Notes: a model not told the origin generated them from the sequence alone. A stretch of 64,000 bases of DNA from an uncultured Bacilli bacterium (GCA_934183165.1 CAKPRZ010000001.1:1-64000); one strand, 5' to 3'. Positions 44,490 to 54,742 are shown, counted from the stretch's first letter. Program-made: numbers and translations.

Positions 44490-47400
44490 CTAACTACTCC
44501 TACAAGAGTTACCTGTAATGGCATGTTTCTTTTGAATTGTCCATCTATTTAGTCCATTAATTTCTGAGTTCCTATGTGGACGTACCGCTAAACAATAATA
44601 TTGTTTACTATAATATTGAGTAAATCTTATTTGTCTTTTAGTAGTTCCCTTACCACTGGCTTTTAAATTTGTAAGATTATTTACATCGCAATTAGGTCCA
44701 TGACCATCAGTATTTTCAGTATCATTAGTACTAGTTGGATTCCAGTAGTAATAGTCATATCCAGCTGTACCATTTAATCCGGAATATTTAGGTGTAAATT
44801 CAAGTGTGAAGTAACACCAGCCATTTTCTTTACTATTACTTACTCTTGATACAGTAATACCATCTTTATTACATTGACCAGTAACTTCAGTAATATCACT
44901 AATATTACCTACCCTATCAATTGTTCTAGCATACACCTTTTTAACACCTGTTGTTGTAAGTAATGTTACAGAACTTTTATAATCAGTCCATGAGGATTTA
45001 TTAAATGAATATTGACTTTTACTAATACCAGAATCATTATCAGTTCCATGAACTATATTGAAATATCTAGTATCTGTTATTTTCCCAGTCACATTTATTT
45101 TTGGCTTAGTAGGTTTTGACTTATCTATTTTTATAGGAACTTCTTTAATAACTTGTCTACCACTTCCATCAACAACCTTGACATAAACTTTTTTATTCAT
45201 AGTTGAATTAAACAAAACAAAGTCTCTTCTATTTATTTTGCTACTACAAGTTTTATATTTCTGATCACAGGAAATATTTTTATTTGGAAAATTATTCCAA
45301 TTTTTATTATCTAAACTATATTTCAGTTCTTTTATTTGATTATCATTTGAAGTTACAAAAGCATTTAAATATATATCTTTATTGGTCCAATTAGAATTGT
45401 ATTCAGTATATTTGCCACCACTTAATGTAGCATCAGTCGCAAAAACTTCCAAGTTAATAGAAGGCTTATCAGCTATAGTAACATTATAGGTTGCTGATAA
45501 TGTTCCTGTTTTATTATAATTAGCAGTTACGGTGATTTTATATTGTCCTACATTCTTAAAATTAGTCCATTTGCGGATGTAATCATTAGAATTTGCATTA
45601 CTACAAATCCTATATTTTTTATCAGCGCAATTTTCAGTTACTCCAAAATCTTGAAGTGAACCATCATTTACTTTGTATTTAAAATTAGTAATTGAATACC
45701 CATTACTTTTAATAAAAGCATTAAAATATAGTGCTTGATACGTCATATTTTGAACATAAACTGTTGTTCCTGATGATATTTCACTATAATAAGAGTTCTT
45801 AGTAACTGCATCAGTTGTAACAATAGAAAGTGTTGGTGGATCTTGCCAATTTACATATAGTGTAGCAGTACAATCTTCATATGTAGCATCACATAAATTA
45901 CTACTATTAACTTTTGCACCATTTCCAAATGTTTTAGACGTATTATTAAGTTTCCATTCAGCTCCCGATTTAGCAATTAATGCACCTTTTGTTATAGTAA
46001 AATTTCCAGAGTTATAATTAGGTAATGTAACGGTAGAGCCATAATCTGTTGTAACAACATTTTTAGATAACAAATGAGTTATATATCCTCCACTAGAAGC
46101 GTATCCAAACTTTTTAGAAGAAAGAGTTCCCCCATTCATATTAACTTGAATATTTATTTTATGTTTTTCCCAATGTGCATATAGTACATGGTTTTTACTA
46201 GTTGACACTCTTGTTGTTGCATAAATTTTATTTCCACCAGTTTTAGCTGTATACCATCCTAAAAATTTATATCCTAAATAAGTTGGTTCTGGAAAACTAT
46301 CACCATCATAATTATCTAAATATCTGCTTCCATAAGTAACTCTGATTTTTGTTAATTGACCATTCAAAGTTCCACCATTAGGATCAAAAGTAACTTCATA
46401 ATCATTAGCTTTCCATACAGCATATAAGGTTACATCTTCACCAAAATTAACACTCGCCTTATCATTAAACGATACACTTCCACCAGAAGTTTTAGACCAC
46501 CCTTTAAATGTATAGCCATCTCTAGTAAAAGCATTACTTCTCAAATTACAACTAGCGCCTGCATAACATTCAGTAACTGCCATACTGCCTTTACCACCAT
46601 TTGCATTGTAGTTGATTTTGTAAGGAGCATTTTTCCATATAGCTAACAATGTATGATCACTATCAATAGTAATTGAATCATTTTGTTTAATTGTCTTACT
46701 ATAATCAGTTTTTAGAACCCATTTAACAAACTCGTATCCAGAACGTGTTGGTGTTGGTAAACTTGGATATTTATCTCCTATTGAAAATTTACCTAATGAA
46801 TTAGGACTAACAGTACCTCCATTAGCATCTAAATCTATTCTTATTTTTTTATATTTGAAGATGACTTCATTTGTTGCCTTACCATATTGATTTTTTTTAG
46901 TTTGCTTATCTTTTCCCACTACTCTAAATTTTACTTTCTTGCCAATAAAGTATTGAGGATTACTTTCACAAGTCTTTTTATTACTACAGCTTAAGTTGGT
47001 CCAACTACCACCATTTACCGAATATTGATAATTTACAAAGCCTGAGTTATACAAAGACCCAAATGTGTCCTTACTAGCAGGCATTGATAATTTATATTCT
47101 TCACTTTTAGAAACTTCAATTGTTGTATTTTCGCTATCATTAATTAATGGTGCAGGATGTTGAAATACATGGACTTCTTTTGTTATAGAACTTGAATATG
47201 TTAAAGTATATGTTCCTTCTTTATTACTAGATATTGCCGTAATATTTTGAGGATAAATAACATCATTATCTATAGTAACACTATATAATTGTTTTCCAGA
47301 GGAATTAGATCTAGTAATTGTTTTATGTAATCCTAATTTATCTCTTAATTCATCTTGTGTATAATTATTTACATGAATATATAAATCACTAGAGCTACCA

Positions 47401-47840
47401 TAGTCTGATGTGATGTTATCACTTTCTTCAAAATAACAAATGTTATCATCATTATTTCCATCACTAACATCACTATATTGTTTAATATCATTAATTTTTG
47501 AACAATTCTTATAAATATAGCCATCTACTGTCTTAACAACAACAACTTTGCCTCCAATTCTTTCATTATTATATCCTTCTATACCGGAATCTACATATTT
47601 TGATAAATTGTTATATTGAATAATAGAAGCCTCTAAAATATTAACAGGCCTTTTATCAGGATTATCCTTATAATAAGTTTTAGCTGCCGCTACTATGGTT
47701 CCCTCTAATTTATCATAGTATTCTTTTCTAAACTTTTCTTGTAACTTTGAAACACTAGGAACTGCAATAGCAATTACTATGCCTAATATAACAAGTGTTG
47801 CTAAAACTTCAGTTATAGTAAAGCCCTTTTTATCTTTCAT
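44490..47840 (-). CDS. Giant prepilin-type protein with InlB-type repeats
   Basis: 1116 residues. MKDKKGFTITEVLATLVILG is a prepilin signal: Gly before the cleavage site, Phe at mature 1, Glu at mature 5. Residues about 30-330 resemble the 577-residue neighbour. Residues about 330-610 contain four InlB-type B-repeats (Listeria-Bacteroides family), such as YNANGGKGSMAV, GYTFKGWSKTSGG, VTFDPNGGTLNG and GYKFLGWYTAKTGG. Further beta modules with the pattern DYIRKWTNF and SGISKSQYSFNKSSW run to the end. A pilin head fused to adhesin repeats suggests a tip or surface adhesin moved by a type IV pilus-like machine. Adhesive role is inferred. Confidence 0.85.
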   Translation of the reverse strand: MKDKKGFTITEVLATLVILGIVIAIAVPSVSKLQEKFRKEYYDKLEGTIVAAAKTYYKDNPDKRPVNILEASIIQYNNLSKYVDSGIEGYNNERIGGKVVVVKTVDGYIYKNCSKINDIKQYSDVSDGNNDDNICYFEESDNITSDYGSSSDLYIHVNNYTQDELRDKLGLHKTITRSNSSGKQLYSVTIDNDVIYPQNITAISSNKEGTYTLTYSSSITKEVHVFQHPAPLINDSENTTIEVSKSEEYKLSMPASKDTFGSLYNSGFVNYQYSVNGGSWTNLSCSNKKTCESNPQYFIGKKVKFRVVGKDKQTKKNQYGKATNEVIFKYKKIRIDLDANGGTVSPNSLGKFSIGDKYPSLPTPTRSGYEFVKWVLKTDYSKTIKQNDSITIDSDHTLLAIWKNAPYKINYNANGGKGSMAVTECYAGASCNLRSNAFTRDGYTFKGWSKTSGGSVSFNDKASVNFGEDVTLYAVWKANDYEVTFDPNGGTLNGQLTKIRVTYGSRYLDNYDGDSFPEPTYLGYKFLGWYTAKTGGNKIYATTRVSTSKNHVLYAHWEKHKINIQVNMNGGTLSSKKFGYASSGGYITHLLSKNVVTTDYGSTVTLPNYNSGNFTITKGALIAKSGAEWKLNNTSKTFGNGAKVNSSNLCDATYEDCTATLYVNWQDPPTLSIVTTDAVTKNSYYSEISSGTTVYVQNMTYQALYFNAFIKSNGYSITNFKYKVNDGSLQDFGVTENCADKKYRICSNANSNDYIRKWTNFKNVGQYKITVTANYNKTGTLSATYNVTIADKPSINLEVFATDATLSGGKYTEYNSNWTNKDIYLNAFVTSNDNQIKELKYSLDNKNWNNFPNKNISCDQKYKTCSSKINRRDFVLFNSTMNKKVYVKVVDGSGRQVIKEVPIKIDKSKPTKPKINVTGKITDTRYFNIVHGTDNDSGISKSQYSFNKSSWTDYKSSVTLLTTTGVKKVYARTIDRVGNISDITEVTGQCNKDGITVSRVSNSKENGWCYFTLEFTPKYSGLNGTAGYDYYYWNPTSTNDTENTDGHGPNCDVNNLTNLKASGKGTTKRQIRFTQYYSKQYYCLAVRPHRNSEINGLNRWTIQKKHAITGNSCRSS

Positions 47841-47897
47841 TGTTATCGCCTATCTTTCTACTTTATTATAACAAATGCTATATTTTTATTCAATTAA

Positions 47898-47926
47898 AAA
47901 TAAAGCAAAATTGCTTTGCTTTATTT
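47898..47926 (-). terminator. Terminator after topA
   Basis: Minus-strand 12-base arms AAATAAAGCAAA (47926-47915) and TTTGCTTTATTT (47909-47898), loop GCAAT, then Ts. It overlaps the topA stop. Confidence 0.85.
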
Positions 47927-49939
47927 ATTACAATTTGGACATATGATTGAGCCTTTTTTTTCAACCATATAACTTTGACAATTTGGACATTTACTATCAA
48001 CTGGTTTATCCCAAGATGCAAAATCACATTTAGGATAGTTACTACATCCATAAAACAATTTACCACGTCTAGTTTTCTTTTCAAGAATTTTGCCATCACA
48101 TTTAGGGCAATTCATAATTTCTTTTTCTTCTCTTTCTTCTTTTTTTATATATTTACATTCTGGATAATTACTACATGCCACAAATTCTCCATACCTACCT
48201 TTTCTAACAACTAACTTATTCCCACAATTAGGACATACTTCGCCAGTTTCTTTAGGTGGTACTTTTTCCATTTCACCAAAAGCTTTTTTTACTTCTGGTT
48301 CAAAAACATCATAGAAATCTCTTAATACTTTGATTTCGTCTTTTTTTCCTTCAGCAATAATATCTAAATCATTTTCCATATTAGCGGTATATTTGACGTT
48401 TATTAAATCACTAAAAAATTCTTGTAGCTTATCTGTTGTTTCTATTCCTATTTCCGTTGGCTTAAATTTCTTTTCTTCAAGAATTACATAACCACGTTCT
48501 TTAATAGTATCCATTATTTTAGCATATGTAGAAGGTCTACCTATACCAAGTTCTTCCATCTCTTTAATTAATTTAGCTTCTGTATATCTAGATGGTGGAG
48601 AAGTAAAATGTTGCTTTTTCGATATGTTATCACTTACCAAAACTTTATCCTTTTCTTTCATAGAACTTGGTAGGATTTTATCTTCATTAGATTCATATTC
48701 TTTATAAACATTCAAATATCCATCATATATTAATATTTGACCATTTATTTTAAACTGATAATTTTGATTATCTAAAATAACAACTGTTGATTCAACTTTA
48801 GCATCAGCCATTAATGACGCTAAAGCTCTAAAATAAATCATTTTATATAGCTTATACTCATCATTTGTCAAATATTTCTTAACTGACTCTGGTGTTCTAT
48901 AAATGCTAGTTGGTCTAATAGCTTCGTGAGCATCTTGGACATTTTCAACTTTTTTACTTTTTTTAATATAACCAACATATTCCTTACCATAATTTTCTTC
49001 AATAAATTTATATGTACTACTGGTAAACTCATCAGATAGCCTAATGGAATCTGTTCTCATATAAGTAATTAAACCAACTGTTTCACTACCAATATCCATA
49101 CCTTCATATAACTTTTGAGCGATAGACATAGTCTTCTTAGCAGGAAAGTTAAGTTTATTAGAAGCATCTTGTTGCATAGTACTAGTAATAAATGGTGGCT
49201 TTGATTTTTTACTTTTCTTCTTTGTTTCTACTGACTCGATTTTATATTCATTTGATAATTTTGATAATATTAAATCTGCTTCTTCTTCATTATGAATTTC
49301 TATATCTTTATGATCATAATTAAATAGATTAGCTTCTATTTCATCAAATAAAGTTGTAATTGTCCAATACTCTTCTTTTTGAAAAGCATTAATTTCACGT
49401 TCTCTATCGACAATTAATTTTAAAGCCACACTTTGTACTCTTCCTGCACTTTTCCCTCCAGTTTTAGATTGCATTAATTTAGAAAGCCTAAAACCAATAA
49501 TTCTATCAAGCATTCTTCTGGCTTCTTGACTTTTAACTAAATTCAAATCAATTTTTTGAGGATGTTTAATAGCTTCTAGTACCTTATCCTTCGTTATTTC
49601 ATGAAATAACACTCTTTCATAATTTTCTTTAATACCTAGTGTATCTTTCAAATGCCAAGAAATAGCCTCTCCTTCACGGTCGGGGTCGGTTGCTAAAATG
49701 ACTTTGTCACTTTCTTTAACATCTTTTTTTAACTCTGTAATTAATTTCTTCTTACCAGAAATTGCTATATATGAAGGTTTAAAGTCATTGTCTACATCTA
49801 TACCTAGACCATACTTACCTGTTGTTGCTAAATCTCTAATATGACCTTTTGATGATACGACTTTATAATCTTTACCTAAATACTTTTCAATTGTTTTACT
49901 TTTACTTGGTGATTCAACTATTACTAAATTCTTAGTCAA
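47921..49939 (-). CDS. topA: DNA topoisomerase I
   Basis: 672 residues. Toprim domain with LATDPDREGEAISWHL, catalytic tyrosine in VGLITYMRTDSIRLSD, and three C-terminal tetracysteine zinc modules (CPNCGNKL, CPKCDGKIL, CPNCQSYM). It relaxes negative supercoils. It follows on the same strand as the division cluster but is separated by convergent small genes; the giant prepilin gene follows after its terminator. Confidence 0.97.
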   Translation of the reverse strand: MTKNLVIVESPSKSKTIEKYLGKDYKVVSSKGHIRDLATTGKYGLGIDVDNDFKPSYIAISGKKKLITELKKDVKESDKVILATDPDREGEAISWHLKDTLGIKENYERVLFHEITKDKVLEAIKHPQKIDLNLVKSQEARRMLDRIIGFRLSKLMQSKTGGKSAGRVQSVALKLIVDREREINAFQKEEYWTITTLFDEIEANLFNYDHKDIEIHNEEEADLILSKLSNEYKIESVETKKKSKKSKPPFITSTMQQDASNKLNFPAKKTMSIAQKLYEGMDIGSETVGLITYMRTDSIRLSDEFTSSTYKFIEENYGKEYVGYIKKSKKVENVQDAHEAIRPTSIYRTPESVKKYLTNDEYKLYKMIYFRALASLMADAKVESTVVILDNQNYQFKINGQILIYDGYLNVYKEYESNEDKILPSSMKEKDKVLVSDNISKKQHFTSPPSRYTEAKLIKEMEELGIGRPSTYAKIMDTIKERGYVILEEKKFKPTEIGIETTDKLQEFFSDLINVKYTANMENDLDIIAEGKKDEIKVLRDFYDVFEPEVKKAFGEMEKVPPKETGEVCPNCGNKLVVRKGRYGEFVACSNYPECKYIKKEEREEKEIMNCPKCDGKILEKKTRRGKLFYGCSNYPKCDFASWDKPVDSKCPNCQSYMVEKKGSIICPNCNK

Positions 49940-50099
49940 ATTATCACTTCCTTCACTTTTATACTTATACTAAATAAATATGTCGTTTGTCAAGAAAAAA
50001 GCCCCATCATTTTTACTAATTATACTTAGTCATATATAGTAGCAATTTTTTTATTTACTAATAAACTATATTAGAAAACATTAAAAAGGAGGAATTTGC

Positions 50100-50261
50100 A
50101 TGTATTATTATGGTGGCGGTAATTCTTGCTGCTCAGGCGCAAGTTATCCAACATATGGTTATCCAGTATATCAAACAGGTAACAATAATTCTTCATATGC
50201 AATAATTTTAGTATTATTTATTTTACTAGTTATTGTAATTGGCGCTAGATGGGCTAACTAA
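50100..50261 (+). CDS. YjcZ-like small membrane peptide (sporulation-associated type)
   Basis: 53 residues: a Tyr/Gly/Ser/Cys-rich front (MYYYGGGNSCCSGASYPTYG) and a hydrophobic tail (YAIILVLFILLVIVIGARW). This is the plan of YjcZ-type peptides of Bacillus and relatives, whose end reads LIVVLFILLIIVG. A strong ribosome-binding site (AGGAGG) and a terminator directly after support a real single-gene unit. Known relatives are expressed in sporulating cells; function is not defined. The Cys pair and N-terminal Tyr/Gly composition recall spore coat material. Confidence 0.65.
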   Translation: MYYYGGGNSCCSGASYPTYGYPVYQTGNNNSSYAIILVLFILLVIVIGARWAN

Positions 50262-50262
50262 T

Positions 50263-50277
50263 AGAGCTTTTAGCTCT
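50263..50277 (+). terminator. Terminator after the YjcZ-like gene
   Basis: Arms AGAGCT and AGCTCT with a 3-base loop, followed by a long T-rich run. Confidence 0.8.
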
Positions 50278-50331
50278 TTTTCTTTTATTTTTTTTTGTTT
50301 TGTGTTAAAATAGCTTAAGCGGAGTGGTAAT

Positions 50332-50880
50332 ATGTTAAGAAATAAAGATATCTTGGATGAAAAAAACAAAATATTAAGAAAAAAAAGTGAAGAAGTTACT
50401 TTTCCAATGGATAAGGGTGATTTAGACACAATTGATAGTATGATTGAATATTTAAGAAACAGTCAAATAGATGACCTTGCCGAAAAATACAATTTAAGAC
50501 CTGGTATGGGAATGGCTGCTATACAGCTTGGTATACCAAAGAGATATTTTACTGTTGTATATGAAAAAGAAGAAGGAAAATTTGATACATATGTTGTAAT
50601 AAATCCAGTAATTGTATCTTCATCATCTGAGAAGATATATGTAGAAGATGGTGAAGGATGCTTAAGTATTAATAGACCAACAGAAGGCATTGTACCAAGA
50701 GCTGCTAGAATTACGGTTGAAGGTTTCGATATTAATGGTAAAAAAATTAAGCTTAGGGTACGTGAGGAAGTTGCTATTGCATTTCAACATGAAATTGATC
50801 ATCTTGATGGAATTTTATTTATCGATAAAATTGATAAAAATGATCCCTACAAAAATGCAGATTTATATCGTCCAATCTAA
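50332..50880 (+). CDS. def: Peptide deformylase
   Basis: 182 residues. Motif 1 GMGMAAIQLG, motif 2 GEGCLSI (metal-binding cysteine) and motif 3 QHEIDHLDG (two histidines and catalytic Glu) are all intact. It removes formyl groups from nascent chains. The extended loop between motifs 1 and 2 is as in the type 2 enzymes of Gram-positives. It is alone on the plus strand between topA and the division cluster. Confidence 0.96.
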   Translation: MLRNKDILDEKNKILRKKSEEVTFPMDKGDLDTIDSMIEYLRNSQIDDLAEKYNLRPGMGMAAIQLGIPKRYFTVVYEKEEGKFDTYVVINPVIVSSSSEKIYVEDGEGCLSINRPTEGIVPRAARITVEGFDINGKKIKLRVREEVAIAFQHEIDHLDGILFIDKIDKNDPYKNADLYRPI

Positions 50881-50881
50881 A

Positions 50882-50901
50882 AAGTCGACTAATGTCGACT
50901 T
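50882..50901. terminator. Bidirectional terminator between def and the PBP gene
   Basis: Perfect arms AAGTCGAC (50882-50889) and GTCGACTT (50894-50901) with loop TAAT; eight Ts follow on the plus strand and five on the minus strand. Confidence 0.9.
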
Positions 50902-53053
50902 ATTTTTTTTCTTTTAATTTAACTTCTATTTTTTTTGTTTTATCAAGTTTTGAACCTTCTTCAATACTTTGACTGTAAATGTATCCTTCTCCATTAAAAT
51001 TAATATCAATGCCTAACAAATTAGAAATAACTAAAGCTTCGCTTTTACTAAGTCCAACAAAGTTAGGAACTTTATCAAGACCGTTTTCGGTAACAAAGAA
51101 AACCTTATCAAGTTCATTGACAGTTAATCCTTTACTAGGATATTGAGCAACAATTTTAGAACCACTTCCTAGTGTTATCACTTCTATTTTTTTTGATTTA
51201 AATATTTCTTTAACATCATCAACTTTTTTATTAATGTAAGAATCCATAATCATAGATTGTAACTCTTTATTTTCTGTTTTAGTTCCATTATATATATTTA
51301 AATAATTACTAGTATTTTTAATTATTTCTTTAATCAATTCACTCATTAGTTTAGTACTACTAGGATTTTTAGCAGCAACATACATAATTACCCTTGGGTT
51401 ATCTTTTGGAAACATACCAGCAAAGCCTCTTATTACCTGGTTACTATAATATCCTCTACCAGATGTTTTTGGTACTTGTGCTGTACCAGTTTTAGCTATT
51501 ATTCCATATCCATCCATATGATAATAATATCCTGTTGAAGTATGACTATTTCCATCGATAACACTAGCCATTAAATCTTTAATTTTATTAACTGTCTCTT
51601 CACTTGCTACTTTATTTAATTCTTCTTTCTTACCTTGATATGTTGTTTTTCCAGTATTTGGATCAACTATTTTATCTATAATGTATGGTTTTAGTAATAC
51701 TCCATTATTAGAAATCGCTGTTAATGCTTTAATATTTTGAACTGGCGTAGTAGTAATTCCTTGACCAAATCCCGCATTATAGACTTCTGTTTCATATTTA
51801 AAATTAACTTTACCACTTACTTCATTAGCAAGTTCAATTCCTGTTTTTGAACCAAATCCTAATTTTTTATAATAATCCATTAGGATATTTTTATTCATAT
51901 AGTTTTTGATAAGGTTGATTACAGCAACATTACTAGATAAAGCAAACCCTTGATCATAAGTTATATTACCCCAACCACTTCTTTTCCAGTCACCTATTTC
52001 TGTTCCATCTGCTGTTTTATAAATACCTGATTTATATTTTGAGTTACCATTATATTTGCCTGTTTCCAAAGCTGCCATATAAGAATATATTTTCATTGTA
52101 CTACCTGGTTCAAATGCATAAGAAATATTATAATCTAAATAATTTTTTATATTTCTTAAATTAGGATCAAATGATGGATACGTAGAAGATGCAAGTATTG
52201 CACCTGTTTTAGCGTCTGCCATCATAATTGTTACCCAATCAGCCTTATGAGATTCCATAACTTTATTAAGTGCTTGTTCAACAAACAATTGAATAGTTGC
52301 ATCAATAGTTAAATATATATCGTTTCCATCAAGTGCCTTTTGCGTTCTTTCAACAGTTCCCGCAATTTTATAACCATTTCTATCTTTTTGATAATAATTA
52401 TATCCATCTCGACCACTAAGTTCTTTATCAAAATGAGATTCAATTCCAAGTTCACCAACAATTTTATCTTCTACTGTACCATTAGATTTTGTATATTCAT
52501 TTACTTTAGCATAACCCAAAGTATACGCTAAAAACCTACCGTATGGATAATTTCTTTTTTGAGTTTCTATAAAATCGATTCCGGGTAATTTTAATTTTTC
52601 TATTTTTTCTTTAGTTAACTCAGTTATTCCTTTACCCTTATTTCCAAGTTCTGTTTGATATACATTTTTCTTAGATAGATAAGATAGTACTTTATCATAT
52701 TCCATACCTAATATCTCTGATAATTTTTTAGCAGTATATTCCTTATCTACAACATGTTGTGGCTTTTCAGGATTGGTAGTTCTACTAGAACTTAAATATG
52801 CAATAACCGTATATGATGATACATTTTGTGCTAAAACATTACCATTAACATCTAATATAGAACCACGTTTAGCATATAATGTATCAGTTTTAGTAGTTCT
52901 TTTACTAGCAAATTCTTGAAGATTGATACCATCAACAGTTTTAGATAAAGATAAATAAGAGATTCTTATTATTATCGCAATTAAAAAAAGAAAAGCAACT
53001 AGCATAAAAATACCATTTATTCTTATATTGTTAGTGCTTTTCTTTGTTAACAT
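50900..53053 (-). CDS. pbpB: Class B penicillin-binding protein with PASTA domains (division transpeptidase)
   Basis: 717 residues. N-terminal span (about 14-34), dimerisation region (LYAKRGSILDVNGNVLAQN), transpeptidase with FEPGSTMKIYSYM (SxxK serine), LSSNVAVIN (SxN) and IIAKTGTAQVP (KTG), then two C-terminal PASTA-like modules (SKGLTVNELDKVFF, VPNFVGLSKSEALVI). It crosslinks septal peptidoglycan. Gene order mraZ-rsmH-ftsL-pbp identifies it as the FtsI/PBP2b-type enzyme; PASTA domains also allow a SpoVD-type reading. It ends the cluster; mraY and mur genes do not follow. Confidence 0.92.
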   Translation of the reverse strand: MLTKKSTNNIRINGIFMLVAFLFLIAIIIRISYLSLSKTVDGINLQEFASKRTTKTDTLYAKRGSILDVNGNVLAQNVSSYTVIAYLSSSRTTNPEKPQHVVDKEYTAKKLSEILGMEYDKVLSYLSKKNVYQTELGNKGKGITELTKEKIEKLKLPGIDFIETQKRNYPYGRFLAYTLGYAKVNEYTKSNGTVEDKIVGELGIESHFDKELSGRDGYNYYQKDRNGYKIAGTVERTQKALDGNDIYLTIDATIQLFVEQALNKVMESHKADWVTIMMADAKTGAILASSTYPSFDPNLRNIKNYLDYNISYAFEPGSTMKIYSYMAALETGKYNGNSKYKSGIYKTADGTEIGDWKRSGWGNITYDQGFALSSNVAVINLIKNYMNKNILMDYYKKLGFGSKTGIELANEVSGKVNFKYETEVYNAGFGQGITTTPVQNIKALTAISNNGVLLKPYIIDKIVDPNTGKTTYQGKKEELNKVASEETVNKIKDLMASVIDGNSHTSTGYYYHMDGYGIIAKTGTAQVPKTSGRGYYSNQVIRGFAGMFPKDNPRVIMYVAAKNPSSTKLMSELIKEIIKNTSNYLNIYNGTKTENKELQSMIMDSYINKKVDDVKEIFKSKKIEVITLGSGSKIVAQYPSKGLTVNELDKVFFVTENGLDKVPNFVGLSKSEALVISNLLGIDINFNGEGYIYSQSIEEGSKLDKTKKIEVKLKEKK

Positions 53054-53062
53054 AACATCCCT

Positions 53063-53368
53063 CTATTCTTCACCGATTGTTTTAATGTTATCATTATTAT
53101 AACTCAAACCTTCTTCATCTGCAACTTCTTGAATTTTATCTAGTGAAGCTAATTCATTAATTTTCATAACTAAGCTTTCGTTTTTTTTCTCTTGTGCAGT
53201 TAATTCTTTTTTAGATTTTTCAACCTCATAGTTTATTTTAGATAATGTAGCCTGTGAAAAAACAATAACTAATGGTGCAGACAATAATAAAACAATTGTA
53301 AAAGCATATAATAGCCTTTCAAATTTGCCCATCTTAACTTTTTTTTTCATTCTTTTTCGTTTTTTCAT
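53063..53368 (-). CDS. ftsL: Cell division protein FtsL
   Basis: 101 residues: a very basic cytoplasmic start, one span (about 16-36) and an outside coiled coil (YEVEKSKKELTAQEKKNESL) ending in an acidic tail. This topology and the position between rsmH (7 bases) and the PBP gene (9 bases) identify FtsL, although its sequence is poorly conserved in general. It forms a complex with DivIC and the PBP to activate septal synthesis. Confidence 0.85.
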   Translation of the reverse strand: MKKRKRMKKKVKMGKFERLLYAFTIVLLLSAPLVIVFSQATLSKINYEVEKSKKELTAQEKKNESLVMKINELASLDKIQEVADEEGLSYNNDNIKTIGEE

Positions 53369-53375
53369 TGGCCTC

Positions 53376-54299
53376 TTATTTTATCCTTTCTATTATTCTA
53401 AGTTTTGAGGAACGTGCCCTATTATTATTTTCTAATTCTTCTTCTGATGGAATTATAGGCTTACGATTAACAAGCTTAAAATCAGGTAAATATTCAGAAG
53501 GAATATTTGGTAGTCCCTTAACTTTTTTATCTATTTCAGTTACTTCTTTAAATATATTTTTAACTATTCTATCTTCTAATGAGTGAAATGTAATAACAGA
53601 TATTCTTCCACCTATTTTTAATATACTTAATGCATCACGTAAAGCACTTTCTAAAGCATCCAGCTCATGATTAACCTCAATTCTAATAGCTTGAAAAGTT
53701 TTACGTGCCGGATGTTTATCTCTCTTTGCTTTCTCAGGCATACAGGATTTTATTATTTCTACTAACTCTAAAGTTGTTTCAATATTTTTGTTTTCACGAT
53801 ATTTAACTATTTTATTTGCAATACTATTAGCATATTTTTCTTCTCCATACAAGGAAATAATTCTTGATAAATCTTCCTTGGAATAATTGTTAACTACATC
53901 ATATGCCGAGAAATCTTGACTTCTATCCATTCGCATATCAAGCTTAGCATCATTATGATAACTAAAGCCTCGTTCTTTATCATCTAATTGAGGGGATGAT
54001 ACTCCTAAGTCAAATAAAATACCATCCACTTCATTTATTCCTCTTGCTTTTAAATCAGCTTTTAAATTTCTAAAATTATCTTTAATAATTTCATAATTTT
54101 TCCCTATTTTTGATAGACGTTCATTACTGCTTTTAATAGCATCACTATCTTGATCAAAGGCGAAAAGACAACCCCTTGTTATTCGCTTCAATATTTCGCT
54201 GGAATGACCAGCATACCCTAATGTACAATCAACATAGATGCCATCTTCCCTCAGATTAAGTCCTGATATTGACTCATGAAGTAAAACACTAATATGCAT
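53376..54299 (-). CDS. rsmH: 16S rRNA (cytosine-1402-N4)-methyltransferase
   Basis: 307 residues. VDCTLGYAGHSSEIL (S-adenosylmethionine loop), FDLGVSSPQLDDKERGFSY and FQAIRIEVNHELDALE are signature segments of RsmH (MraW). It methylates N4 of C1402 in the ribosomal P site. Two bases after mraZ and 7 before ftsL, the standard dcw order. Confidence 0.97.
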   Translation of the reverse strand: MHISVLLHESISGLNLREDGIYVDCTLGYAGHSSEILKRITRGCLFAFDQDSDAIKSSNERLSKIGKNYEIIKDNFRNLKADLKARGINEVDGILFDLGVSSPQLDDKERGFSYHNDAKLDMRMDRSQDFSAYDVVNNYSKEDLSRIISLYGEEKYANSIANKIVKYRENKNIETTLELVEIIKSCMPEKAKRDKHPARKTFQAIRIEVNHELDALESALRDALSILKIGGRISVITFHSLEDRIVKNIFKEVTEIDKKVKGLPNIPSEYLPDFKLVNRKPIIPSEEELENNNRARSSKLRIIERIK

Positions 54300-54301
54300 A
54301 T

Positions 54302-54742
54302 CTAATCACCAACCCAAGAAGAATCAAATAAATTTTCTGCAATGTTTGATAGGTCTTCTTTATTACTATTATAGAAATTATCCCAATTTTCTTGTGACCA
54401 AATTTCTAGTCTATCACCTACGCCAATTACAACGCATTCTTTAGTTAAATTGGCGTAAGTAATAAGATTTGAGGTAATATTTATTCGACCTTGTTTGTCA
54501 AATTCCATTGCAGTAGCACCTGATAAAAAGAATCTCATAAAACTACGAGCATCTTTTTTAGTGAAAGGTAGTTTGTTCAACTGTTCAATGATCTTATCCC
54601 ATTTTTCTTTTGGATACACAAAAAGACATTCTTCTAAGCCTCTAGTAACTATGAATTCGCTACCTAATTCATCTCTAAACTTAGAAGGCATTATAATACG
54701 TCCTTTATCATCAATTGTATGATGAAATTCTCCCATCAACAT
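54302..54742 (-). CDS. mraZ: Transcriptional regulator MraZ
   Basis: 146 residues from the ATG at 54740-54742, which follows GGGGG; the frame's longer start lacks a site. Two SpoVT-AbrB-like halves: GEFHHTIDDKGRIIMPSKF and AMEFDKQGRINITSNL, each with the D-x-K/Q-G-R-I pattern. MraZ regulates its own division and cell-wall operon by binding direct repeats in the promoter; I did not identify a convincing repeat set upstream. Confidence 0.95.
   Translation of the reverse strand: MLMGEFHHTIDDKGRIIMPSKFRDELGSEFIVTRGLEECLFVYPKEKWDKIIEQLNKLPFTKKDARSFMRFFLSGATAMEFDKQGRINITSNLITYANLTKECVVIGVGDRLEIWSQENWDNFYNSNKEDLSNIAENLFDSSWVGD

Noticed and set aside
47890..48099. Small minus-strand frame over the topA zinc-finger end
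   Set aside because: Shadow frame in topA; the tetracysteine modules belong to the main frame.
50690..50917. Plus-strand frame overlapping def in another phase
   Set aside because: It lies inside def, has no ribosome-binding site and runs through the terminator.
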